A DNA stretch of 64,000 nucleotides from Rehmannia glutinosa (taxonomy: Eukaryota; Streptophyta; Magnoliopsida; Lamiales; Orobanchaceae). Positions 21,859 through 32,072 of the stretch are shown piece by piece. A model generated the notes under the pieces. That model did not search any database, was not told where the DNA came from, and was given only the letters and a program-made list of their open reading frames with translations. The stretch covers positions 124,021 to 188,020 of the forward strand of contig JABTTQ020000683.1 of the NCBI GenBank assembly GCA_016081115.2, written 5' to 3'. The position numbers were made by a program, and so were the translations under genes. Position 1 is the first letter of the stretch. Each line of letters opens with the position of its first letter.

Positions 21859-22871
21859 TTAGCGATTCAAGCTCAAACTCCACAGGGATCTGAAAAAAAC
21901 TCTGGAAACTCTACATCCCAGCGCGTATCACTCATTTTGCGTGGAGGATCCTCACGGACTCTCTTCCTACCCCGAGCAACCTCCTTCGACGCCACCTTAC
22001 TTGCAATCCCCATTGCCCTCTCTGCCTCTCCCATGATACCTCTGCATCTCATATTTTCATCCACTGTCCTCTCTCTCTCCAGGTTTGGCGCTCATCCGGC
22101 ATTTCAGAGTGGATCCTTCAATTTCAACAACCTCGATTCGGCCTCTGGATGCATGATCTCATTGAAGATAGCCCTGCCACACCGCAGAACTTTTCCTTAC
22201 AATTTGTAATGGCATCTGGTATGGTAGAAACAAATTTGTCTTTGAGGCTCAACCTTTCTCTCCCATTTCCATTCTCTGCTCAGCTGGACAAATGCTCTCA
22301 ACATTTCAATCAGCCAAGCAGTGGTCGGAACGACCTGCCCAGGTCTTATCCAACCTGGAAATCCTACCCACTGGAAGGGGCACATATTTTATTTGACGGA
22401 GCGATTTCTACCTCTGGTGATTGTGCGGGTATCGATATCTTTGTTTGGAGTCAGCAAGGTACTTTCCTCAAGGGCTTTTCTAAGAAGATCCCAAATGTCA
22501 CGGACCCTGACATTGCTGAAAAGCTTGCGCTACGAGAGGCACTTACATTAGCCCAAACCAATGGTCACTACGACGCGTCTTTCATTGGGGACTCTGCCGC
22601 ACAATCATATTCGCTCGAGATTTTCCATCCGCTGAGCCAGGCGATGACCCGATCATGCTTGATATTTATAATCTTATGATTGACCTCCGTGTTAAGGGGG
22701 TTATTTCGGACCCCGAGATCCGAGAATACTATGGCTCATGAATTTGCTAGATTTCCTAAACTTTTCGTGTATCGATTCTTGGTGGCTCTCTCCACCCGAC
22801 TTCTTGTCTCATTCAGCACTGGACTGTTTCCAGTAATTTAATGATATTTCCATTTCAAAAAAAAAAAAAAA
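21859..22871 (+). mobile_element. 5'-truncated LINE with RNase H and poly(A)
   Basis: Flanked by AGTTAACTAGGAA (21846-21858) and AGTTAGCTAGGAA (22872-22884), a 13-bp target duplication with one mismatch. The 3' end is a run of A at about 22856-22871. These are marks of target-primed reverse transcription. The coding part includes a non-LTR RNase H-like domain, in ORF 22149-22679. Confidence 0.87.
22149..22679 (+). pseudogene. LINE-encoded RNase H domain (RVT_3-like)
   Basis: The ORF contains FDGAISTSGDCAGIDIFVW, then AEKLALREALTLAQ and FIGDSAAQ. This is the RVT_3 RNase H pattern with catalytic Asp in FDGA, Glu in AEKLALREAL and Asp in GDSA. Such a domain sits at the C-terminus of plant L1-type LINEs and of many host genome fragments derived from them. 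The upstream RT and endonuclease are absent because of 5' truncation. The frame shifts again near 22660, where a further LINE-like tail (DLRVKGVISDPEIREYY) continues in another frame. Confidence 0.75.
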
Positions 22872-22884
22872 AGTTAGCTAGGAA

Positions 22885-23285
22885 CGTGGAACAGAAAATT
22901 TCAATCCATCAAGTAGTGGTCATGGTTAAAGGAATCAGATTTCCTATTCCAGTTCGTATTCCACTTTCTATTCCACTCAATTAGATGATGGACATGTATA
23001 GTTACATCTAAAAAATTAACCGCCCATATTTATCTATTAACATATGTCCGCTATTCCAGTGTAGTGGAACAAAAAATCTGTTCTCGTGTTTAAAAGTTAA
23101 AATTATCAAGTTCAGACAACAAGTCTGTGTTTCGTTTTTTCCTCCCAGGATATGTATATGTATGTACTAAAAAAGAGTTTTTAATTTAATGATGTATATA
23201 ATATTGAGCGTGGGCAATTAAACATTTCTTGAAAATTTGAATATACTATAGATTTTTTCATCAATTTTAACAGAATCAATTCTTC
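22885..23285. other. intergenic sequence of duplicated unit A
   Basis: No gene seen. The segment 23205-23285 (GCGTGGGCAATTAAACATTTC onward) matches 50350-50430 of unit B. Confidence 0.6.
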
Positions 23286-24182
23286 AGGCGGCGGGCGAGA
23301 GCCACGGGAAGCCTTGGTGCCAAAGACTAGATCTTGGGCTTAAACCTAGTGCATAATTTCAATAACTCTATTTTTAGTATTATAATATCTACATATTCAA
23401 AATTAGCCCACCCAAAATTTAATGCAAAACTCAAGTCCACCTCAAAGTCTAAATTCATTTTAGAAATGAATAAAAACTTAAAACTTTTGTATTATCATGA
23501 AATTTGATGCTATAATTTAATATATTTTTGGTTTGTTAACTATTTTTGTGATCTTTAATTTGTCATTAGTACACTTATCATGTCATTGTTTTTTGTACTT
23601 AACTATTTACATTTGTTAGATATGTATTCTAAGTATCAAATATATTAAGGATATCAAAAGTTTTATTAGTCAATGGCCTAACGGGCATAACTAAATAAAT
23701 TTAACTATTTTGCTTATCATGTCTATCATGACGTACTATACTTTTCGTGTTTTTTCGGGCATCGTGTATGGGTTTAAATTTTAGGCCCAATAAGGTTATT
23801 GTATTGTGTTTGGGCTTGAGCTTATTGTGTTGAGTTATTATTTATCGGGCTGAAACAAACGATTTATCACCTCTAAGTGCTTTCATCAAATATAAAAATG
23901 AAAAGTTATCTAATTTTTTAGCTATTGTTATATTTAGGCATTGGCTTCTTATTTTTTTATAGCAATAAAACAAATAATATTGATAATAGAATATATCTAT
24001 GTGATTGCTAATATAAATATACGATTGATTTCTTTTCTATGAAGTAGTTTTTACTCTTTATTTGGAAATAATGTAGTTTTGTAATAATTTTTTTATATAT
24101 AATCTTTTGTTCTATATATAATTTTCGTAGTTAATTTTTTATTTTTAGCCCGTCCTACTACTAATTCTTGGACCCGCCACTG
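23286..24182. mobile_element. hAT-like non-autonomous element
   Basis: Ends CAGGCGGCGGGCG and, reverse-complemented, CAGTGGCGGGTCC, an imperfect inverted repeat of hAT type. The interior is AT-rich and non-coding. Unit B is uninterrupted at the equivalent place (about 50430), supporting an insertion. The 8-bp target duplication is not clean. Confidence 0.55.
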
Positions 24183-24684
24183 CTTCTATGGTTGAAATTT
24201 CAATGGGTCATTTTAACCCTATCCTCATTTTCTAAGGAATTTCAATTTTCAACAGAGAACTTTTTATAAATATACGAGAAATGTATGAGATAACCAATTA
24301 TTCGAGAAACATACATCATATAATAAATCTCATCAATTATTCAAGAAACATACATCATCATATAATAAATCACTCAAAGGGTAATACATAAAGGGACACA
24401 AATAAAGTCTCAACATCGTCTCCATTGCAGGGCTGTTACTCATGCATATCCCTCGATTTACATCCTGCTTAGCTAAAGGGCCCTGGTTTAGATGAGGGTT
24501 TTCGCCTTCGAGAAAACCTTTTGGGAATAAAATCTCAACATCGCAAAGTACATCTCAAGTACAGAAATTAAAAAAACCATCAACGTAATATAATCTAAAT
24601 CAACGTGGGAAAAAATCATCGGTTTACAAACATATGTTCTCAACCAATCGATTGTTTGATTCTTCCGTTCTTTGAAGCTTTCAC
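24183..24684. other. 3' flank of lipid-transfer pseudogene
   Basis: Matches 50445-50742 of unit B (for example ATCCTCATTTTCTAAGGAATTTC and the CATCGCAAA-ACATCTCAAGTA segment). It corresponds to the 3' UTR and downstream region of the gene. Confidence 0.6.
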
Positions 24685-26312
24685 CTAATAGAAAACGTGA
24701 GAGCTGCCACAAAGAGTAAGGTTGGCATTCCCATTGAAGAATTCTCTCCCTTTGTTCTCCGCCCGACGACGTATTCCTGTAAAATTATTCATGTCACACT
24801 GTAGATACGTTTGTAAATTTTGGTGAACTCAAACGAAAAAATGGTTTGAAAGTTAAAAATGTATTTATAAAAAAATAAAAGTTATAAATGTAGTCAATTA
24901 AAATCACATATATACTTATGACAAAATTATGGTTCTTAGGATTTTGTAAAAAGTAAAAGTTTGAAGTTGCACAATTACTTAATGATGGGTAAATATCATT
25001 TTATTGCCATTTGAAATGCTTAGAGGTAAAATAGCTATCCGTGACAAAAAAAAAGGGGTCGGGTTAAAAAGGATTCAGTTCGACTCCCTTGTGATTTTTT
25101 AAAATAAATAAGATCAGATTCTCTATTCCACTTCTTGTTTCACTTCCAAATGTCGGTTTTAATGTTTATTTAATCACAAAATAACTAACTTATGAGATGA
25201 AATTTCGACTTTATTTTCATTTTAAATTCAGTTTCACAAACATTTAGAGTAGCAATGTTCCGTGCATACATATTCTATATTAATGTACATGTTATTTTGA
25301 AAGATGTGAAATAAAATACATTTTTGCTAGAAATCTTACTATTTTATCACTGTATTTTTTGTTTTTCTCATAATCTAGATAACAAAATGTATAAAATTAT
25401 ATTCATATTGTCTATTTTGGTTCGATTTTTTTAATTTTTACACAATTTTCTTGCATTAAATTTTACACTATTATTTCCACAAAAATTTCCATAAACAATC
25501 AACATCTCTAAAAGATTTTCTAAAAGTTATGGTTGAAGTTCGACAAATTAGGGTCGATATCTGGTCGGACATAAATAACATGAATAATAAATAGACCAGG
25601 TTAACCCGTTCGACCCAATGGTACAGTTATTATGTTGTTTTTTGCAATATTTTCAATAACATTAGAATATGTTGTTAGCTAATGATGGCTAACCATTGTT
25701 TTTTTTTTCAAATGTATGTAAATATATTTTCGAATTTAATTAACTCATACAACCCACATAACTCATAAATAAACGGGTGTAAAGGTCATTATCTGGATCG
25801 ATACCAAGAACACAAATAATAATTAAACAGGTCGGGTAAGCTAGGATCGAAAAATCTCTTATGTCTCGATACTAAACTACTAATTGTCACCCCAAACTAA
25901 TGCTATTATATTGCTGTATGGAAAATATTTATAGAAGATATATAAAAAATTATATAAACATCAAATATATATGTGGCCGAAAAAGAATAGAAGAAAATAT
26001 TATTTGACGTACCACCGCAGGGGCTGACAACATTAGTGATATTACAGTAACTTGGGAGCAAAAGTGCCTGAGCAACATTGATCTCTCGCGGAACCCATGG
26101 AGTTAAGTTCAACACGCAAATATAGTCGAGCTGAGTTGCCACCACTTCTGTTAGGGCGTTACAGCACTCCGTCGATGGATTCGTTGAGTTAGTCACGATG
26201 CACCGCTGCGCCCAGTTGGCGGCGCGATCTCGTCCAATCGCCCCCGCCACTCAGTAGGTCGCCACTGCCAGCGCCACCGTCAGGACCGCCACGATGGTGG
26301 AAGAAAATGCAA
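24685..26312 (-). pseudogene. lipid-transfer protein-like pseudogene (unit A)
   Basis: Duplicate of the gene at 50743-54835. The exon 1 equivalent is 26013-26312 and the exon 3 equivalent 24685-24776. The start codon is TTG where the other copy has ATG (26310-26312). An in-frame TGA follows about 22 codons later, before AGAIGRDRAANW. Cysteines are lost: the second Cys region is scrambled, and the CxC is reduced to Tyr-x-Cys (LDYIC). The donor GTACGTC after exon 1 is kept. No exon 2 equivalent was found between 24777 and 26012. The exon 3 reading frame no longer fits phase 1. It cannot make a folded eight-cysteine protein. Confidence 0.85.
25130..26012. other. intron-like AT-rich sequence of pseudogene
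   Basis: Similarity to intron 2 of the functional copy runs to about 25130 and similarity to intron 1 resumes near 25960. Between these points I see no exon 2 and nothing recognisable. Confidence 0.55.
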
Positions 26313-26895
26313 TTTTCGTGGTGGGATTTTGTGTTTTTTTTGAAAGGTGTCAGTAGTTGAATAAAGAGTGAAATAGAAAAAGTGAAATAGAAAATCTCAA
26401 TTGTTCGCAAGGGTTGATGGTACATTTGGGGCTTGGAGTACTACTATTTGTAGTTCATGTGTATGTGGGAACGAGAGAGTGAGACGTGGTATGCATTATT
26501 GTTAAAAAAAATTGTTTTGTTTATATTGTTGATAAAAATGATTTTCATATTTTATATTGTTATTTATTCTTTTGGAACTGATTTTTTATTTCAATAAATC
26601 TTAAAAACATCTCATAAATAATAAAAATTATGAACTTGTGCGACACACGATATAATTCCTTGTAACTACTACAAATACAACAACATCTATTGATTATTAT
26701 TTATTTTGAGGTTTGAAAATAGGGAAGTTGACTCAATATCAACACCGTGTGGTCGAAAAATGTAATGTAATTTGTGTTATCTCAAGGTGAGCACGTACAA
26801 TTGTACAAACATAAATTAATTAATTCATACGTCTAACGATGAACATAAAATATCGAAATACTCCGATCCCTTAGCAGGTTATCTTTGTTTGTTTA
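26313..26895. other. 5' flank of pseudogene
   Basis: About 26313-26510 resembles the promoter region of the functional copy (GTGTATGTGGGAAC-GAGAGAG segment), but the TATATAAAT box is replaced (CTACTATTTGTAG). The rest is AT-rich with no gene. Confidence 0.55.
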
Positions 26896-26904
26896 AAATT
26901 AAAT

Positions 26905-28243
26905 GTGGTAATTGTACAAAATAGCCATTTAGAAAATGTAAAGATTAAAAATAGCCATGTTTTATAGACACATCTTTTTTAGCTATTTTGGGGTGTAAAA
27001 TGACATCCATACCCTTCTAGCATGTTTGTTTGATATTTGAGTTATTTCTCTCTCTTTCACTTATCTCTATGTATCTTCTTACTCTTTTTTTTAAACCTTT
27101 TTTTAAGAAATCGAACCTGTATTTTTCATTTTTAAATATGCATTATGAGTGTTGAATTATAGATATCGAAAAGACGATTAATTTGATATATTATACATGC
27201 AAAACGGATTTAAAACGAAAAAGTTATGTGAATTCAAAATTTTTTGGAAAAAAAATTAACTGGTTATGCTGTGACTCGAAATCGAGTCATGTGTGACTCG
27301 AATTCGAGTCACATTCGAGTTATTCAGTTATTCGAGTTACACATGACTTTTGCGACGTTGCATTCGAGTTATGCCATTCACTTATAGGCATGTAACTAGA
27401 ATCATGTCCACGTTGCATTCGAGTTATGTTATTCAGTCAATTTTTTTTTTAATTTTTTTTTGTTTCGAGTCACACATGACTCGAATTCGAATCATGCGCG
27501 ACTCGACTTTTTTTTTAAAAAAAAAAATTAATTTTTTTTTCGAGTCACACATGACTCGAATTCGAGTTACTATGACTCGAATTCCCTTAGCCCTCGTCTA
27601 AAACCTAGCAAAGAGACCGTTGTAAACCAAAACCAGGTGAACTAGAGCAAACAGGAGAAGCAAGCAAATAGCTGCCTCTCATCCAATCCACCTCTAGCAG
27701 GAAGGTATTCCGATCTTTGTTCGAGTCACAGTAACTCGAATTCGAGTCATGAAAAAAAAATTAATTTTTTTTTTAAAAAAAAATCGAGTCACACATGACT
27801 CGAATTCGAGTAGTCATGTGTGACTCGAAACAAAAAAAAATTATTTTTTTCGAGTCACAGTGACTCGAATTCGAGTCACAGCATACTTAGTTATTTTTTT
27901 TTCCAAAAAACTTTGAATTCACATAACTTTTTCGTTTTAAATCCGTTTTGCATGCATAATATATCAAATTAATCCTCTTTTCGATATCTATAATTCAACA
28001 TTCATATTGCATATTTAAAAATGAAAAATACAGGTTTGATTTCTTAAAAAAAGTTTGAAAAAAAAGAGTAAGAAGATACATAGAGAAAAGTGAAAGAGAG
28101 AGAGAAATAACCCAAATATCAAACAAACATGCTAGAAGGGTATGAATGTCATTTTACACCCCAAAATGGCTGAAAAAGATGTGTTTGAAAAAGATGGCTA
28201 AAAAACATCTTGGTTTGTTGGGAATGGTAAAAAAAAACGGCTC
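26905..28243. mobile_element. Mutator-like fold-back element with palindrome array
   Basis: Flanked by a 9-bp direct repeat AAATTAAAT (26896-26904 and 28244-28252), the Mutator target size. Inverted arms of roughly 350 bp (about 26935-27285 and 27855-28215) match well, for example TTTTGGGGTGTAAAATGACAT against its complement. The centre holds at least six copies of the palindrome GACTCGAATTCGAGTC and many half copies, plus a unique stretch at 27585-27715. No transposase is present. Confidence 0.8.
27258..27890. repeat. palindromic ACTCGAATTCGAGT repeat cluster
   Basis: Full palindromes near 27293, 27479, 27550, 27733, 27798 and 27859 are often extended as GTGTGACTCGAATTCGAGTCAC, and half sites are scattered between them. 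Spacers are poly(T)/poly(A)-rich. The cluster can form many alternative hairpins inside the larger fold-back. Confidence 0.85.
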
Positions 28244-28339
28244 AAATTAAATTGTAAGTGAGAATTGATTGTAGCTCAGCTTATTGCGCGTTTGTAATTC
28301 ACGTCATGTTGGGTTCGCTATATATAATATATATACATA

Positions 28340-28894
28340 CATGGACGTAGCCAATATTTACGGTCAGTGCAGTCAGGATTTTTTTCGTTTCGGTGGGATG
28401 ATTGTCGGGCCGAAATTTTTCGAAAATAGAAAATAAAAAAGGCAAATCTAAAAGCCGATATACATTGCAACAATATTTTGTGAGTTTTCATAATCTCCAA
28501 TTCCGAGTTCTCTATAATGAACTTTTTGGAGAAGTGATTTATCCAAAAGTTCATTCTAAATTAATCACCAAATAACTATTAATAGATTTTTAGATCCAAA
28601 AATTCATTTTAAAAGTGCTTCCAAAAATACTATTCATTATCAAGTTCGGAATATATCTCTTTCTATATAACAAACAAGACAATCATTCATCCACTCATAT
28701 ACCTTAATTGAGTCAGATAATTCTTAATTTTTTGGGTCAAGAAGGTTTAATGGCCTTTTAATTTTTAGCTCAATTTTCTTATATGAACTAGACCTTCGAA
28801 TGAATTTTTAGTGCAATCCAAATCAAATTTAACAGGATCAATCCGATTTTGAGTGCGGTCCGCCGACCGCACTCGTCCTAAGGTGGCTACGCCA

Positions 28895-28897
<3 letters not shown>
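28340..28897. mobile_element. hAT-like non-autonomous element (558 bp)
   Basis: Left end CATGGACGTAGCCA, right end reverse-complemented CAGTGGCGTAGCCACC, an imperfect TIR of the common hAT type. Flanks TATACATA and TATATATA are 7 of 8 identical, though this is weak evidence in TA-rich DNA. Followed by a (TA)n microsatellite at 28898-28929. Confidence 0.6.
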
Positions 28898-28930
<33 letters not shown>

Positions 28931-29258
28931 CATGGGGCTTAACTCAACGGAATTTAATTTTTAGAACATGCATATACACATATATAACTGGAAAGCCCCT
29001 AGTATATTCTCGTAGCGATTTAACGATGTGCATTTATATAAGCGGTAAAAATCGAGAGTTCCACAATTTTACCTTTATCACTTCATTTGATGAAGATGAT
29101 GATGGAATTGGAATTCTACACAACTGGGTTCAACCTTGCATCTTCACAACAAACTTGCCATAGGGACTCAAATATTTCCTCTCTAAAGTTGATCTATACG
29201 AACGGATGGAATCACCAGACTATTAATATATATTGCTAGTAATAAATAATTCATTTTT
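28898..29258. other. (TA)n tract and host sequence
   Basis: A TA dinucleotide run (28898-28929) is followed by sequence with no gene up to the Tat element's target duplication GTTGT (29259-29263). Confidence 0.7.
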
Positions 29259-29263
29259 GTTGT

Positions 29264-30156
29264 TGATGATGTATAAAAATTAAGGACTAATCTGAGGACT
29301 TACGACGCCAAGGAGGAGATCCGAAGTCAGTCAAAGAGTTAGAATAATTGATACCAAGATCCGAGGTTGACCGGACATCGGCGTAAACCTGCAAAACAGA
29401 GCTCCGGGGTGGTCCCTAGTGGTAGATACTCCGATGCTTAAGTTAGTGTTTGCTCATAGAGATTGTGAGTAGTGAGTTTTTCGTATCCCCTTACCTAGAG
29501 CCCATATCTTCTTTTATAGACTTGGTTACCTACTTGGCCAAGGACTCCTCCCGAGGTTATACTCCTTAGTTATTCTTCTGGGGTTGGACTCCTTAGTCAG
29601 TTAAGATCAATGTTGTAAAAATCGGCCAGCGGCCGCCTGAGGCGCGACTAAGCGCTAGCGCCCTAGGCCGACCCGATTTTCCGAAAATCAGCCAAAAAAA
29701 TCGCCTGGGGAAAAAATCGGCCTGGCGCCCGCCAGCGGGCTAGAGAGGCCTGGAGGCGGGCGCCAGCGGCAAAAATCGGAAAAAATCGGGAAAAAATCGG
29801 TCTGCAGGCGGTCTAGGCGGAATAAATCGCCAAAAATCGGAAAAATCGGCCAAAATACAAAAAAAAATAAGAAAAACTTGGGCTTTTCTAGGCGCCCGTC
29901 TAGGCGCCCTAGCGCTAGCGCCGGTTCTTCCCGACCGGGCGCTAGCGATTCTCGCAACCTTGGTTAAGATAAGTCTTACCACCAGATACTCCTCGGTCAG
30001 TTAAGATATGTCTTATCTCCAAATAGTTCTCGGTCCGTTAAGATAGGCCTTATCTCCAGATAGTTGTCATCTTAATGGTACACGTGTCACGTCCTCATAA
30101 TGCCACGTGTCATGGTCTCACAATGCCACATGTCGATGTCAGAATTATCCTCATCA
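29264..30156 (-). repeat. 3' LTR of Tat element, interrupted by a MITE
   Basis: Starts TGATGATGTATAAAAA and ends CCTCATCA on the plus strand. Removing the 355-bp MITE and one 8-bp target copy leaves 530 bp, matching the 531-bp partner at 48521-49051. Confidence 0.93.
29608..29962. mobile_element. GC-rich hAT-type MITE
   Basis: Ends CAATGTTGTAAAAA and, reverse-complemented, CAAGGTTGCGAG. Flanked by perfect 8-bp GTTAAGAT (29600-29607 and 29963-29970). The partner LTR (around 48855-48860) supplies the empty site. The interior consists of GGCGC/GCCTAGGCGC-type motifs that can fold extensively. Confidence 0.9.
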
Positions 30157-30173
30157 CTTGCCCTCCACTTCTT
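30157..30173 (-). other. polypurine tract of Tat element
   Basis: The minus strand reads AAGAAGTGGAGGGCAAG directly before the 3' LTR. This is the expected plus-strand primer position. Confidence 0.65.
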
Positions 30174-30288
30174 GTGCGCGCAAGTTATGGCGCGGACAAG
30201 AAGTATTTTGAGATGTATATCCGGATGAATTAGCTTGGGCGATGTCTCATATCGCGATAGGGATCTTCTGTCATTTAGCCATTTTTTT

Positions 30289-30297
30289 TATAAATAG
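30289..30297 (+). promoter_or_regulatory. TATA box for antisense gene of Tat element
   Basis: TATAAATAG on the plus strand, 133 bp inside the 3' LTR. It is followed by a CA-rich putative transcription start and an untranslated exon ending CAAG|GTATG near 30450. It points opposite to the element's own transcription. Confidence 0.55.
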
Positions 30298-30550
30298 GCT
30301 ACAATGAGAAAATTCTCTCATTTTACAATTGAGAGTTTCAGAAAAAAGGTGTGGAGAAAAGAAAAAGGCTGGTTATTATCCCCTGGCTGAAGCAACTCAA
30401 ACCTCTGCACCTCGGTATTTGGTAGAAGTCGAAATCCTCAGCAATTCAAGGTATGCCTTACTTTTTCATGCCATCCTAATTTTTGTATCCAATGCTTTTG
30501 CTCCTTAGTATTATTAGTTACTCTTCTGCCTACATGGTCCCTTGGAGTCG

Positions 30551-30757
30551 ACCTTAGCAAATATTAGCTAAGTCTCAGTAAGCTAAAATTCTCGGCATGT
30601 AGACCTTAGCAAATATTAGCTAAGTCCCTGTAAGTTAAAATTCTTGGCATGTAGACCTAGCAAATATTAGCTAAGTCCTTGTAAGTTAAAATTCTTGGCA
30701 TGTAGACCTTAGCAAATATTAGCTAAGTCCTAGTAAGTTAAAATTCTTGGCATGTTA
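30551..30757 (+). repeat. tandem repeat, ~52 bp x 4
   Basis: Unit ACCTTAGCAAATATTAGCTA-AGTCC...GGCATGTAG is repeated four times with few differences. The core contains the imperfect palindrome TTAGCAAATATTAGCTAA. Confidence 0.88.
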
Positions 30758-30799
30758 GACCTTGGCCAAGTCTTCAGGAAGTGAGCTTGTCATACTCAA

Positions 30800-31395
30800 T
30801 TTTAGGAGACCATGGCAAAGTCTTTAGCCAATAACCTTGAGTGGCGACTTGATGGTAGACCTTGGCAATAATCCTAGGACCTTAACAAAGTCCTTAGCCA
30901 ATGAACTTGTGAAGAAACTTGAGTCTGGGAGACTTTGGCAATTGTCTTAAGACCTTGGGAAAGTCATTGGCCAATGAACTTGTGAAGGAACTTGAGCCTG
31001 GGAGACCTTGACAAAGTCCTAGGACCTTGGCCAAGTACTTAGCCAATAAACTTGTGAAGAAACTTGAGCTGGGAGAGCTTGACAATTGTCCTAGGACCTT
31101 GACCAAGTCCTTGGCTACTAATCTTGAGAAGCACTTTGAGCCTAGGAGACCTTGGCAATTGTCCTAGGACCTTGGCCAAGTACTTAGCCAATAAACTTGA
31201 GAAAACTTGGGCCTAGGAGACCTTGGCAATTGTCCTAGGACCTTGGCCAAGTCCTTGGCTACTAATCTTGAGAAGCACTTTGAGCATAGGAGACATTGGC
31301 AATAGTCATAGGACCTTGGCCAAATACTTAGCCAATAGACTTGAGAAGTCACTTGTGTCTGGGAGACCTTGGCACTAGTCATAGGACCTCAAATG
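30800..31395 (+). repeat. tandem repeat, ~70-76 bp, about eight degenerate copies
   Basis: Unit built from GACCTTGGCAATTGTCCTAG, then GACCTTGGCCAAGTCCTTGG and AATAAACTTGAGAAG-type segments. Copies vary in length and order. Such arrays are common in the 3' region of Tat elements. Confidence 0.85.
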
Positions 31396-32072
31396 AGTCC
31401 CTGGACTTGTAGAAGCTTAACTCCCTTCTTCTACTTTTTTTTTCGATTTTTTTTTGATTTTTTTTTCGATTTTTTTTTTTAAATTGGGAGCCATGATTGT
31501 AGTGCCTTTGGCTTTTTGTGCATTCACATGAATGCTTGGTCTCCCTGGACTCCAAAAGTTAGTCCTTAGCTTGTCCATACTTGGCCTTTGGATATTTGTG
31601 CATTCACATGTCTGGTTTCCATGGACTCCAAAAGTTAGTCATTATCTTGTCCATACTTGGCAAGTTCATGTATCACAAGACCTCAGATTCTTTGAACCAA
31701 GCCTCTGATAATCGTTTTAATTCTTTTCAATTTGCTGTATTCATCGGGAGTGTAGCTTAAACCTTTCTGTCACTTTCAGGTTGGAGATTTTATTTCCTGG
31801 GAATCAGACCAAGGCCGTGAAGTGAGTCCTTAGTTCTCAAACTCTTAACCCATGTCTCATGAAAATGAACCCCCAGATTGTGTTCCTCTAGCTGAGTATC
31901 GCCAAAATACCGACAAATCTCTAGTCCTTGATCCCGAGGATGTAATTTCAACTCTTACCATAGGAGAAATAAAAAGGTTTAAAGCGATATCTTATTTCCC
32001 CAGGCACTGGGAATGTTATATCCCACAGGTCGGTGAAGGTGGTTTAAATATGTTGCCTCCAGGGTGGCTATG

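Larger units (their letters stand above)
30451..31779 (+). other. putative 5'-UTR intron of antisense gene with tandem repeats
   Basis: Donor-like AAG|GTATGCC near 30450 and acceptor CACTTTCAG at 31771-31779. It holds two tandem arrays (30551-30757 and 30800-31395) and a poly(T)/GATTTT stretch at 31431-31480. No coding is visible on either strand beyond repeat-derived frames. Confidence 0.5.

Noticed and set aside
27258..27890. Palindromic array as a CRISPR or operator cluster
   Set aside because: Irregular spacing with A/T homopolymer spacers inside a fold-back transposon; no evidence for a bacterial-type system.
29688..29982. Pro/Phe-rich ORFs on the minus strand
   Set aside because: They are fully inside the GC-rich hAT MITE and its flanks and have no recognised domain.
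30894..31382. Ser/Leu-rich ORFs on the minus strand
   Set aside because: They arise from the 70-76 bp tandem repeat and show repeat periodicity but no domain.
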